Source of the DNA: Flavobacteriaceae bacterium
Lineage (GTDB): Bacteria > Bacteroidota > Bacteroidia > Flavobacteriales > Flavobacteriaceae
Direction of reading: 5' to 3'
Assembly: GCA_002707025.1 (NCBI GenBank)
Contig: PALG01000027.1
Location: 1-42,919 of the forward strand
Length of the DNA stretch: 42,919 nt
Part shown: one piece after another, positions 17,506 through 25,248 of the stretch
Numbering within the stretch: position 1 is the stretch's first letter
How the letters are laid out: each line of letters opens with the position of its first letter
Made by a program: the position numbers and the translations under genes
Notes under the pieces: model-generated
The model's database searches: none
The model's input: only the letters and a program-made list of their open reading frames with translations
Told to the model about the DNA's origin: nothing

Positions 17506-18975
17506 TTATTGATTACTTTTTATCCAATCGCTAGAGAATTCGCAGTCGTAGTAATCTTGGTTTACATTAATGTAAGTATCCTTTATCTTTTTATTTTGCC
17601 ATTCTCCAATCGCCTTAATTTGCTTTTCCTTTAATGCCAATTCTTTAATTTTCTCGTAATCCTTTTGGAAATCAGCTTCGTGTTCTTTGTATTTATGGGT
17701 GACGGTAAGAATCTTGAAATTTACTTTCCCGGTACGATCGCGATCGGTAAGCACTTTAGAAACATCTCCTTCTTCCAAATTATATACCTGTGCTCCCAAT
17801 ACAGGATCCATTTTGGTTAGGTCGAATCGGGTATCCAAAGAAACTGGATTTACCAAAACACCCCCGTTATTCCTCGTTTCCTCTTCATCGGAATAGCGTC
17901 TTGCGGCTTCTTCAAAGCTTATGTTTCCTGATACAATTTCAGTTCGAAGGGAATCGATCTGGAATTTTGCCTTATCCAGGGTTTCTTGCGAAACCTCTGG
18001 AAATAGAATAATGTGCCTTACATCCAATTCCTGTCCCCGAATTTTATCGACGGTAACAATATGAAACCCGAACTCCGTTTCAAAAGGTTCACTTACTTCG
18101 CCTTCCAATAACGAAAAAGCGACATCCTTAAATTCCTTGGCCAAAGGCGAACTCTTTCTTATCCCTTCAATTAAGCCTCCTTTTGCTGCAGAACCATCTT
18201 TAGAGTACAGCACCGCTTTGGTCGCAAAGCTCGCGCCATTCTCTACAATATCCTGCCGAAACTCATTCAATCTATCGATGACTTTCTTCCTGGCTTCTTC
18301 TGTAATTTGAGGCTCCACAATAATTTGAGCCACTTCTACTTCGGCACTAAACACTGGGCGTTCGTCTTCTGGGATGGAAAAGAAAAATTGTCGCACTTCC
18401 TCTGGAGTTACCTCCACATCTTCTACAACCTTCTGCTGCATTCTGCTTGCCAACATCAAGGTTTTGTTTGTATTGAAGAGTTCCTGTTTCAGCTCGTCGA
18501 TATTATCTTTTTTATAAAACTTGGCGACTTTGTCTTCATCTCCCCCAAACTCACTAATAATGTATGCAATTTGCTGTTCAATTCTTTGGGTGATTTCTAC
18601 ATCAGATACTTCCAAGCTATCGATTTTTGCTTGATGGGCATAAAGTTTGTCTTCCATCAATTTACCCAATAACTGGCAGCGGCTTATTTCTTCCGTGGGA
18701 ATATTTTGCTGTTGTAACTCTAAGTAACTTTTATCAATATCGCTATCCAAGATTACATACTCTCCCACCACGGCAGTAACGCCTTCGGCTTTAAATTTCT
18801 CAAAAGGCTTTACGCTATCGTTCTTAGGGGTATTTACTACGGTTTCGGAAATAGCATTCGTAGAATCTACGACGATTTCCTGAGCGTTCAATCCCTGAAA
18901 TGAAGCGATGGCAAAACACGCCCATAACAGATTATTCTTTGGTGTAAATTTCAAAACTTTTATTCTTAATTGCAT
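17506..18975 (-). CDS. SurA-like periplasmic peptidylprolyl isomerase
   Basis: A 489-residue secreted chaperone. An N-terminal signal (hydrophobic LLWACFAIASF, ending NAQ near residue 32) is followed by a SurA-type helical N-domain (about 65-195) and two parvulin domains (about 211-310 and 318-425). Recognisable parvulin motifs are AKGGLIEGI, GEVSEPFETEFGFHIV and VRHIILFPE. It should assist folding of outer-membrane proteins. The ATG at 18975 overlaps the upstream gene by 44 bases; a TTG at 18954 would also leave a good signal peptide, so the start is not certain. Second-last gene of the operon running from 21747 to 16539. Confidence 0.9.
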   Translation of the reverse strand: MQLRIKVLKFTPKNNLLWACFAIASFQGLNAQEIVVDSTNAISETVVNTPKNDSVKPFEKFKAEGVTAVVGEYVILDSDIDKSYLELQQQNIPTEEISRCQLLGKLMEDKLYAHQAKIDSLEVSDVEITQRIEQQIAYIISEFGGDEDKVAKFYKKDNIDELKQELFNTNKTLMLASRMQQKVVEDVEVTPEEVRQFFFSIPEDERPVFSAEVEVAQIIVEPQITEEARKKVIDRLNEFRQDIVENGASFATKAVLYSKDGSAAKGGLIEGIRKSSPLAKEFKDVAFSLLEGEVSEPFETEFGFHIVTVDKIRGQELDVRHIILFPEVSQETLDKAKFQIDSLRTEIVSGNISFEEAARRYSDEEETRNNGGVLVNPVSLDTRFDLTKMDPVLGAQVYNLEEGDVSKVLTDRDRTGKVNFKILTVTHKYKEHEADFQKDYEKIKELALKEKQIKAIGEWQNKKIKDTYINVNQDYYDCEFSSDWIKSNQ

Positions 18976-19786
18976 CTTTAGTAATATCCTTCTCTAGTAT
19001 CTTAATTAATTGTTGTTTTCTCTTGTTGAGAATAATTTGCCGTATGGTAGGCTCGACATAGCTTAAGGGTGCAATGTCGTTTCTTTTTAGAATATCTTCA
19101 ATTTTTATCAAATATACTCCTAATGAATCTTCTATTTGTCCAAAATATCCTTTTTTTAACACTTCGGAAGATTCCCGGTTTTGTAAAACTGGCATGACTT
19201 GATAGAGGTTGTCCTTTTTTATCCAAGTGGAGTCGTTAAAGTTATAGGATGTAAACTGAATACTCATGTTGGAAAGTGCTTCCACATCTTCCCTTTCAAA
19301 TTTCATTAAAAGGGATTTTACCTTGGAAAGATTTGAAAAGTCCTTCTTCAGAAAAATGTACCGCAACTTCAACAATTCATCGTTCAGGGTGAAGTTTTCC
19401 TTGTTTTGTTCATAATAAGTTACCAATTCGGCTTTGGTTATAAGGCTATCCAATTGTTTGCTAACGATGTTGCTTTTATAAGCCTCGGTATATAAATCAA
19501 TTCGGTATTGATTGATTAAAGATTCGAACTCTTTTAGTTTGGCTTCGGGCAAGTTGATTTTTGCTTGATCAATCAATAATTGTTGGGTCGCCCATTTATT
19601 AATGAAATTATTGACCCATTGCAGACTGTCATCATCATTAGGCAAATTTCCGAAAATTGCCGCAACATCTTCTTCAAATAAATAGGTATCGTTAACTCGG
19701 GCTATAGGTTCTTTCGCTGCTTCTTTTTTAAAGTAATCGCAAGAAGCAAAGAAGGTAATCATAACAACGGCTAACAAGTATTTCAT
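18932..19786 (-). CDS. Lipoprotein of the parvulin/SurA type, divergent
   Basis: About 284 residues from the ATG at 19786, which overlaps the upstream stop by one base (TGATG). It begins MKYLLAVVMITFFASCDYF, a lipoprotein signal with the lipobox cysteine after FAS. The middle (about 30-125) resembles a PrsA/SurA helical domain, with AKINLPEAKLKEFESLINQY. The region where a parvulin domain should follow (about 135-240) keeps RYIFLKKDFS and GQIEDSLGVYLIKIEDI-like segments but lacks the usual GG-l motif. It may therefore be a chaperone without isomerase activity. Sits between two clear PPIase genes. Confidence 0.8.
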   Translation of the reverse strand: MKYLLAVVMITFFASCDYFKKEAAKEPIARVNDTYLFEEDVAAIFGNLPNDDDSLQWVNNFINKWATQQLLIDQAKINLPEAKLKEFESLINQYRIDLYTEAYKSNIVSKQLDSLITKAELVTYYEQNKENFTLNDELLKLRYIFLKKDFSNLSKVKSLLMKFEREDVEALSNMSIQFTSYNFNDSTWIKKDNLYQVMPVLQNRESSEVLKKGYFGQIEDSLGVYLIKIEDILKRNDIAPLSYVEPTIRQIILNKRKQQLIKILEKDITKDAIKNKSFEIYTKE

Positions 19787-21747
19787 CAAGAACCTAATTC
19801 TTTCTTCAGTTTTTTAAGTGCTTTCTTATGGATTTCAACCGTATATTTTTCACGTAAGGATTGAACCCATTCCTTTTCCAATTTATTTTGATAATCTCCC
19901 ATGATACTGCCCCCAACCTCTTCAAATGTTTTTTGGGAAGAAGGTGAAAATTCATTTGCCTGTACCAAAATATAAGTATCATTCTGTAAGAAAACCTTAG
20001 AGATTCCCTTGGACAACACATACTCTTCGGGGAGTTCCTTATCCCCTTTTTCAAAAGTACCGGTACGAAGGATGACCGAAACCTGATCATTCTTATTAAG
20101 GGTTTCCTTTATTTCTTTGGCCGTTTTACCTTCCTGAAGCATCTTAATAACTTCATTCAGCACCTCTTTTTTGGGAGAATTAAAAACATTTGCATCTACC
20201 CTATCGTTCCATCGATAGTTCTGTTTATGCGCCTCAAAATAAGCCTTTTGCCCCAAGGTATCTTTCCGGGCTTTCTCCCAAACATTTTTCCCCATAACTT
20301 CAAAAATCAATAATCCATCGCGGTATTCTTTTACCAAAGAGGCATATTCGTCATTTGTTTTTTCTAGGTCCTCCCTAAAATATTCTTTAATCATATCGTC
20401 TTCAAAGAAATCGTACATGCCTGTTATCAACTTATCCTTGCTACGGTATCGAGGCATTCTTGTTTGCCGTTTCAACAAATAATTGATGAAATCGGCATAC
20501 GTATAATCACGAACCCCCAAAGTGAACAGCACCTTATTTTGAGGCAAGGTATCTACGTCAAATTGCCATGAGTTTTTTAACGCTTCATCTGGAATTATCT
20601 CGTTAAAGAAAGAAAGATTCCCCGTTCCTTTTTTAAATCCAAATTGATCTTTTATCAATTGATTTACGGCATTGGTTACCGTCTTCGAACGACTTCCCTT
20701 AGCGACCCGTTTTTCATAAAACTCTCGTTGCTCTTCATAGGTAGGTTTAGGATACACACTGTCCAAACGCAATATGTGCCAACCCAATTTTGTTTCAACA
20801 GGTTTGGAGATTTCCCCTTGGTCCTTCAAATTATAAGCAGCGCTTTCAAAACGGTCTGAACGCAAATCCCCTTTGGAAAATGGTTTTAATTTTCCACCGT
20901 TCTTTCCAGAGCCTTTATCGTCTGAATATTGCTTGGCAAGACTCTCAAAAGATTCCCCTTGCTGAAGAAGGCTGTAAATTTCGTCGATACGTTCTTTAGC
21001 GTCGTTAAGACTATCGGTTTCTTTGGCTGAAATCATGATGTGAGAAATACCTACTTGTGGCAAGCGTTCCCTTTTGTCATGAACCTTCAGTATATGGTAT
21101 CCATAAGTGGTTCGTATTATATCTGAAATATCCCCTATAGGCGTATTATAGGCAGCCGTTTCAAAAGCGTATATCATATTGAAAACCGTAAAATAGCCCA
21201 ATCTACCTTTAGAAGTTTCCACGTTAGGTTCTTCAGAATAGGTAACTGCCAAAGAATCGAAATCTGCCCCATTTAGTGCTTTTTCCCTAATGGACCTCAT
21301 TTTATTATACGCTTCCAAGGTATCTTTGGGTTTGGAATCATAGCCGCACATGATAAGAATGTGGGATACATCCACCTCGGACTTACTACGCTCAAAAGCC
21401 TCCTTGGCCAAATCTGCCGTAACACGATCTTCAAAGAGATAATTTCTTGAAAGCTGATCTTCGTATTCGGCTAAATCTTTTTGATATGTCCCAGACTGTT
21501 CAAAGCCTTGGGCATACGCTTCCTCAACTTTTAATTTGTAGTCGATGAACAATTTCATATATCCATCTATGGATTTTTGATCTTCTTCCTGAACTAAATC
21601 CAGGTTTTTAAAGTAGACCCTTTTAAATTCAGAAGTGGTAATGGGCTTTCCATTAATTTCCAAAAGGACCTCATTGTTATTTTGTGCCCAAGATATAGAC
21701 CCCGATAAAACCGTAACTACTACTAGAAGAAATATAATTTTTTTCAT
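19786..21747 (-). CDS. Periplasmic peptidylprolyl isomerase with two parvulin domains and a long C-terminal part
   Basis: A 653-residue secreted protein. The signal peptide ends near residue 22 (SISWAQ). A short helical N-domain is followed by two parvulin domains at about 125-222 (VSHILIMCG, SKGRLGYFT, TTYGYHILKV) and 233-328 (ISHIMISAK, GGKLKPFSKGDLRS, KLGWHILRLDS). Residues 340-653 form a charged, largely helical tail with no domain I recognise. This layout matches a Bacteroidota family annotated as peptidylprolyl isomerase. It is the first gene of the chaperone operon and has a well-formed promoter at 21767-21797. Confidence 0.9.
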   Translation of the reverse strand: MKKIIFLLVVVTVLSGSISWAQNNNEVLLEINGKPITTSEFKRVYFKNLDLVQEEDQKSIDGYMKLFIDYKLKVEEAYAQGFEQSGTYQKDLAEYEDQLSRNYLFEDRVTADLAKEAFERSKSEVDVSHILIMCGYDSKPKDTLEAYNKMRSIREKALNGADFDSLAVTYSEEPNVETSKGRLGYFTVFNMIYAFETAAYNTPIGDISDIIRTTYGYHILKVHDKRERLPQVGISHIMISAKETDSLNDAKERIDEIYSLLQQGESFESLAKQYSDDKGSGKNGGKLKPFSKGDLRSDRFESAAYNLKDQGEISKPVETKLGWHILRLDSVYPKPTYEEQREFYEKRVAKGSRSKTVTNAVNQLIKDQFGFKKGTGNLSFFNEIIPDEALKNSWQFDVDTLPQNKVLFTLGVRDYTYADFINYLLKRQTRMPRYRSKDKLITGMYDFFEDDMIKEYFREDLEKTNDEYASLVKEYRDGLLIFEVMGKNVWEKARKDTLGQKAYFEAHKQNYRWNDRVDANVFNSPKKEVLNEVIKMLQEGKTAKEIKETLNKNDQVSVILRTGTFEKGDKELPEEYVLSKGISKVFLQNDTYILVQANEFSPSSQKTFEEVGGSIMGDYQNKLEKEWVQSLREKYTVEIHKKALKKLKKELGS

Positions 21748-21766
21748 AATCTTTTTTCAAACCCAG

Positions 21767-21797
21767 CAAAAATAAAAAAAACCAAAGCTTACACAAA
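21767..21797 (-). promoter_or_regulatory. Promoter of the parvulin operon
   Basis: On the minus strand TTTG at 21794-21797 is followed 19 bases later by TATTTTTG at 21767-21774, an ideal Bacteroidota -33/-7 pair. The ATG of the 653-residue gene is 19 bases downstream. Confidence 0.7.
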
Positions 21798-21873
21798 GCA
21801 TTAACATAACGTTATTATCTGAAATTTCTTTTACATTTAACACGGTAAAACAAATTTGATAAACTTTAATGTG

Positions 21874-22332
21874 ATGAAATACACTACTACAGTAATCATT
21901 AAGGGTTCAAGAAACGAAGTGATTCAAAAAATTGCTTCACCAGAAGATATGAAACATTGGCAAAGAGGCTTAAAAAATTACAAACTCCTTGAGGGAACCC
22001 CTGGCCATAAAGGAGCGACTATGGAGCTTTATTATGTAATGGGCAAAAGAAAAATGATGATCACCGAAACCATTCTCGAAAATCGTTTTCCAGACGAACT
22101 TCATGCCAGTTATACCACAAAAGGAGTGAAGAATATTCAAAAGAATTATTTTAAGGAAATAAGTCCAGACACTACCGAGTGGCTTAGTGAAAGTGAGTTC
22201 CAATTTCAAGGTTTTGGAATGAAAGTTATGGGATGGCTCATGCCCAATGCCTTTAAAAAGCAGTCATTAAAATACATGGAAGATTTTAAAAATTTTGTGG
22301 AACAAGGTATATCGGTCGCTGAAAACCCATGA
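21874..22332 (+). CDS. SRPBCC (START/polyketide-cyclase-like) protein
   Basis: About 152 residues from the ATG at 21874 (MKYTTTVIIKGSRNEVIQKI). The pattern of an N-terminal strand, a helix starting SRNEVI, the MKHWQRGL turn and a long C-terminal helix (FKKQSLKYMEDFKNFVE) is that of SRPBCC ligand-binding proteins. No ligand can be assigned. Its stop overlaps the next start as ATGA (22329-22332), so the two are translationally coupled. Confidence 0.8.
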   Translation: MKYTTTVIIKGSRNEVIQKIASPEDMKHWQRGLKNYKLLEGTPGHKGATMELYYVMGKRKMMITETILENRFPDELHASYTTKGVKNIQKNYFKEISPDTTEWLSESEFQFQGFGMKVMGWLMPNAFKKQSLKYMEDFKNFVEQGISVAENP

Positions 22333-22568
22333 ATAAAGTTAAAATGATTTGGGATTTTAGAGGTCCTAATGCGCATCCTATTGCAACACATCATGCAAAG
22401 CATTTAGAAGAATATGCCATTGCCGAGAACCTACCCGATTGGGATATTGGTGTAAGTTTGGTATCTGAAATGCATTCCATCGCCTATTTTATCGTGCCCG
22501 AAGCTTTGGTTCCCGAATTGCGTACGGCACTTAAACCAAACAGAGGCCAGAGGTATCAAGAAGATTAA
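22329..22568 (+). CDS. Small conserved-looking protein of unknown function
   Basis: A 79-residue cytoplasmic protein, MNKVKMIWDFRGPNAHPI..., rich in histidine in its first third (HPIATHHAKHLEEYA). I recognise no family. The four-base overlap with the SRPBCC gene and the normal amino-acid composition support it as a real gene. The pairing suggests a shared role, but none can be named. Confidence 0.7.
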   Translation: MNKVKMIWDFRGPNAHPIATHHAKHLEEYAIAENLPDWDIGVSLVSEMHSIAYFIVPEALVPELRTALKPNRGQRYQED

Positions 22569-22634
22569 GAACCGTGGGAAACTTCCTTAACTCACAAATT
22601 TATAGTATCATTGCCAAAAATTAAATATCATCGT

Positions 22635-23141
22635 ATGAAATACTTAAAATTTGCATTATTGCTTCTTTCCTTGCAGCTTTTTGCACAAACGACCAAGGTT
22701 GGAACCGTAGACATCGATTTTATTCTGAGTAAAATGCCCGAATTGGAGGGGGTCCAGGAACAAGTAGGGATTTTTAGCAAAGGACTGGACGGTCAATTAC
22801 AACAAAGAGCAGCTTCCTTAGAAGCAGAAGTTTTAAAATATAAAAATGAAGAAGGGCAGCTTACGATTAAGCAAAAGCAATCCCGCCAAGATTCTTTGAT
22901 TGCTATGGAGACCTCCCTGAAACAATTTCAGCAAAATGGAAATCAGTTGGTCCTTGCCAAACAGGAAGAGTTATTACAACCGCTTTACACAAAAATAGGA
23001 GCAGCTTTGGAAAAAGTGGCCAAGGCAGGCGAATATACACAAATCCTTCAAAGAACTAATGATTTGGTCTATATCGATAATCGTTTCGATTTAACCAAAG
23101 CCATTTTGAAGGAACTTGGTATTGAAATCAAAGAAGAATAA
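22635..23141 (+). CDS. OmpH/Skp-like periplasmic chaperone
   Basis: About 168 residues from the ATG at 22635, giving a good signal peptide (MKYLKFALLLLSLQLFAQ). The frame opens earlier at a TTG but that is unlikely to be used. The mature part begins TKVGTVDIDFILSKMPE, the usual Skp/OmpH start. It continues with a long coiled-coil arm (about 50-120) rich in Gln, Glu and Lys. Skp captures unfolded outer-membrane proteins in the periplasm. It lies about 900 bp from the divergent parvulin operon. Confidence 0.9.
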   Translation: MKYLKFALLLLSLQLFAQTTKVGTVDIDFILSKMPELEGVQEQVGIFSKGLDGQLQQRAASLEAEVLKYKNEEGQLTIKQKQSRQDSLIAMETSLKQFQQNGNQLVLAKQEELLQPLYTKIGAALEKVAKAGEYTQILQRTNDLVYIDNRFDLTKAILKELGIEIKEE

Positions 23142-23156
23142 AGTTCAATTTGAATA

Positions 23157-23187
23157 AAAAAAAAAGCTCCACAGGAGCTTTTTTTTT
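23157..23187 (+). terminator. Terminator of the OmpH-like gene
   Basis: Stem GCTCC/GGAGC (23166-23170 and 23174-23178) with ACA loop, long A-run before and T-run after. The T-run overlaps the stop codon of the convergent guaB gene (23186-23188), so it may serve both strands. Confidence 0.85.
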
Positions 23188-24658
23188 ATCGTGAATAATT
23201 AGGGGCTTCTTTTGTGATGGTCACATCATGCGGATGACTTTCATGAATTCCTGAAGCCGTAATTTTTACAAATTTTCCCTGCTCCTTTAAGGTTTCCACA
23301 TCCTTAGCACCACAATATCCCATACCAGCACGTAGTCCTCCAATAAATTGCGTCATGCTTTCTATAAGTTCTCCTTTGTAAGGCACCCGTCCTACAATCC
23401 CTTCAGGGACTAATTTTTTAATATCGTCCTCTACATCTTGGAAGTAACGGTCTTTAGAGCCTTGCTTCATAGCCTCCACACTTCCCATACCCCGATAGGA
23501 TTTAAATTTTCTACCTTCATAGATAATGGTTTCTCCAGGAGACTCCTTAGTTCCAGCCAATAAAGAACCCAACATGACACAGTCGGCTCCCGCGGCAATC
23601 GCTTTAGGAATATCCCCCGTGTAGCGTATTCCTCCATCGGCAATCACAGGAACTCCAGTTCCCTTAATTGCTTCAGCGACTTCCAGTACGGCCGAAAACT
23701 GGGGGAAACCTACTCCAGCTACTACCCGCGTAGTGCAAATAGAGCCCGGACCAATTCCTACTTTTACAGCATCGGCACCAGCTTCTACTAAATATTTAGC
23801 TGCTTCAGGGGTAGCAATATTTCCCACAACAACTTCAAGGTCTGGAAATTTCTTTTTTACTTCTTTCAATACCATGACCACTCCTTTGGTATGGCCATGA
23901 GCGGTGTCGATAATTACAGCGTCTACTTGAGCATTCACTAAGGCTTCCGCTCTTTCTACTGCATCTGCCGTAACCCCTAAAGCCGCAGCTACACGAAGCC
24001 TTCCGAAGTTGTCTTTATTGGCCATGGGCTTTTGGGTGAGCTTGGTAATATCACGAAAAGTGATCAACCCTAAGAGCGTTCCATCTTCTTCCACCACAGG
24101 AAGCTTTTCAATTTTATTTTCCTGAAGAATGATTTCCGCATCTTTCAAAGAGGTTCCTTTACCTACGGTTACCAAATTGGCCGAGGTCATGACTTCCTCC
24201 AATTTTCTTCCGTAATTCTTTTCAAACCGCAAATCACGGTTAGTCACAATCCCTATAAGCTTGTGGTGATCATCAATAATTGGAATTCCGCCAATGCTAT
24301 AATCCCGCATGGTATTTTGGGCATCCCCTACCGTATGATGCTTTTTTAGCGTTACCGGGTCCTGGATCATCCCGCTTTCGGCACGTTTCACTTTTCGTAC
24401 TTCGGCCGCCTGCTGTTCAATCGTCATGTTTTTATGCAAAACACCAATACCACCCTCCCGAGCCATGGCTATGGCCATCGCACTTTCGGTAACGGTATCC
24501 ATGGCAGCAGATACAATAGGAACGTTTAAAGTAATGTTCTTGGTAAATTTTGTAGCGATAGAAACTTCTCTAGGCAATACTTCTGAAAAAGCCGGTACTA
24601 AAAGTACATCATCGTAAGTAAGGCCTTCTCCTAAGATTTTATTTTCGTGTGCAGTCAT
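23186..24658 (-). CDS. guaB: IMP dehydrogenase
   Basis: A 490-residue cytoplasmic enzyme that oxidises IMP to XMP with NAD+, the committed step of GMP synthesis. The TIM-barrel catalytic loop [13 protein letters not shown] places the catalytic cysteine at about 308. The flap with RYFQ and the E/G-rich [10 protein letters not shown] segment follows at about 400-435. Two CBS domains occupy about 95-205 and probably sense adenine or guanine nucleotides. The start at 24658 is followed by [20 protein letters not shown], standard for the family. It has its own promoter and a leader with an unusual hairpin. Confidence 0.97.
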   Translation of the reverse strand: MTAHENKILGEGLTYDDVLLVPAFSEVLPREVSIATKFTKNITLNVPIVSAAMDTVTESAMAIAMAREGGIGVLHKNMTIEQQAAEVRKVKRAESGMIQDPVTLKKHHTVGDAQNTMRDYSIGGIPIIDDHHKLIGIVTNRDLRFEKNYGRKLEEVMTSANLVTVGKGTSLKDAEIILQENKIEKLPVVEEDGTLLGLITFRDITKLTQKPMANKDNFGRLRVAAALGVTADAVERAEALVNAQVDAVIIDTAHGHTKGVVMVLKEVKKKFPDLEVVVGNIATPEAAKYLVEAGADAVKVGIGPGSICTTRVVAGVGFPQFSAVLEVAEAIKGTGVPVIADGGIRYTGDIPKAIAAGADCVMLGSLLAGTKESPGETIIYEGRKFKSYRGMGSVEAMKQGSKDRYFQDVEDDIKKLVPEGIVGRVPYKGELIESMTQFIGGLRAGMGYCGAKDVETLKEQGKFVKITASGIHESHPHDVTITKEAPNYSR

Positions 24659-24660
24659 GG

Positions 24661-24708
24661 CAATTAAATTTTGTTCCGAAGTGACGGAAAGTAGTTACTA
24701 TTTAATTG
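24661..24708 (-). promoter_or_regulatory. Nested hairpin in the guaB leader
   Basis: CAATTAAAT at 24661-24669 is perfectly complementary in inverted order to ATTTAATTG at 24700-24708. Inside it, TTCCG at 24674-24678 pairs with CGGAA at 24685-24689. In the mRNA this outer stem spans nearly the whole leader and ends two bases before the AUG. It may control translation or protect the 5' end. It does not resemble a riboswitch I know. Confidence 0.6.
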
Positions 24709-24712
24709 CGTG

Positions 24713-24740
24713 CAAATATACTACAAAATATCGGATTTAT
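24713..24740 (-). promoter_or_regulatory. guaB promoter
   Basis: On the minus strand TTG at 24738-24740 is followed after 17 bases by TATATTTG at 24713-24720, an exact TAnnTTTG match. The expected transcription start is near 24706, at the foot of the leader hairpin. Confidence 0.65.
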
Positions 24741-24771
24741 ACTGCTGCAAGGTTTAATTTAAGTTAAGGAA

Positions 24772-25248
24772 TTAATTCCCCGAAACCTCCAACCCTGCTT
24801 TATATTGCAACCTAGCCAATTGCGCCCACTGAAGTAATAGTTTTTGTTGTTCTTTGGTAATATCCCCATGGATCCAGGTATACGAATCCAAAGGCATTTC
24901 CCCTTCTTCCACTTCTTCAAACAACTCCTCCAGTTTGTGATCTTTCTTTTTTACGGAATACGAGCCCCAATCTGATACATTAAAGTGTTTTTTGCCATCT
25001 TCAATATGATCGGCTAACCAAAAAGAAGCTGGAGCGATTTCGGCATACCATGGATAGATGGTATGGTTACTATGGCAGTCGTAACAATGCGACTTGAGTA
25101 TGGCAGCGACTTCTGCAGTAGGTTTGGTTTCTGCTTCAAATGCAGCAACAGTTTCATATCCTTCTTGATTTTTTTCTGGTCGAATAAACTGAATGACCAC
25201 TAAGGCCAATAATGCCAACAGCAAAAGGTACTTTAGAATTTTTTTCAT
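24772..25248 (-). CDS. Membrane-anchored haem-binding-domain protein (CxxCH)
   Basis: A 158-residue protein with one N-terminal transmembrane segment (about 5-22) and a periplasmic domain. It carries a single c-type haem motif CYDCH (Cys about 55 and 58, His 59) in the context SHCYDCHSNHTIYPWYAEIAP, typical of the Bacteroidota haem-binding domain often found alone or beside cytochrome genes. An acidic segment EELFEEVEEGEMPLDSY follows; MPLDSY probably supplies the distal methionine region. Its start overlaps the stop of the 5'-nucleotidase gene by four bases (ATGA). Confidence 0.85.
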   Translation of the reverse strand: MKKILKYLLLLALLALVVIQFIRPEKNQEGYETVAAFEAETKPTAEVAAILKSHCYDCHSNHTIYPWYAEIAPASFWLADHIEDGKKHFNVSDWGSYSVKKKDHKLEELFEEVEEGEMPLDSYTWIHGDITKEQQKLLLQWAQLARLQYKAGLEVSGN

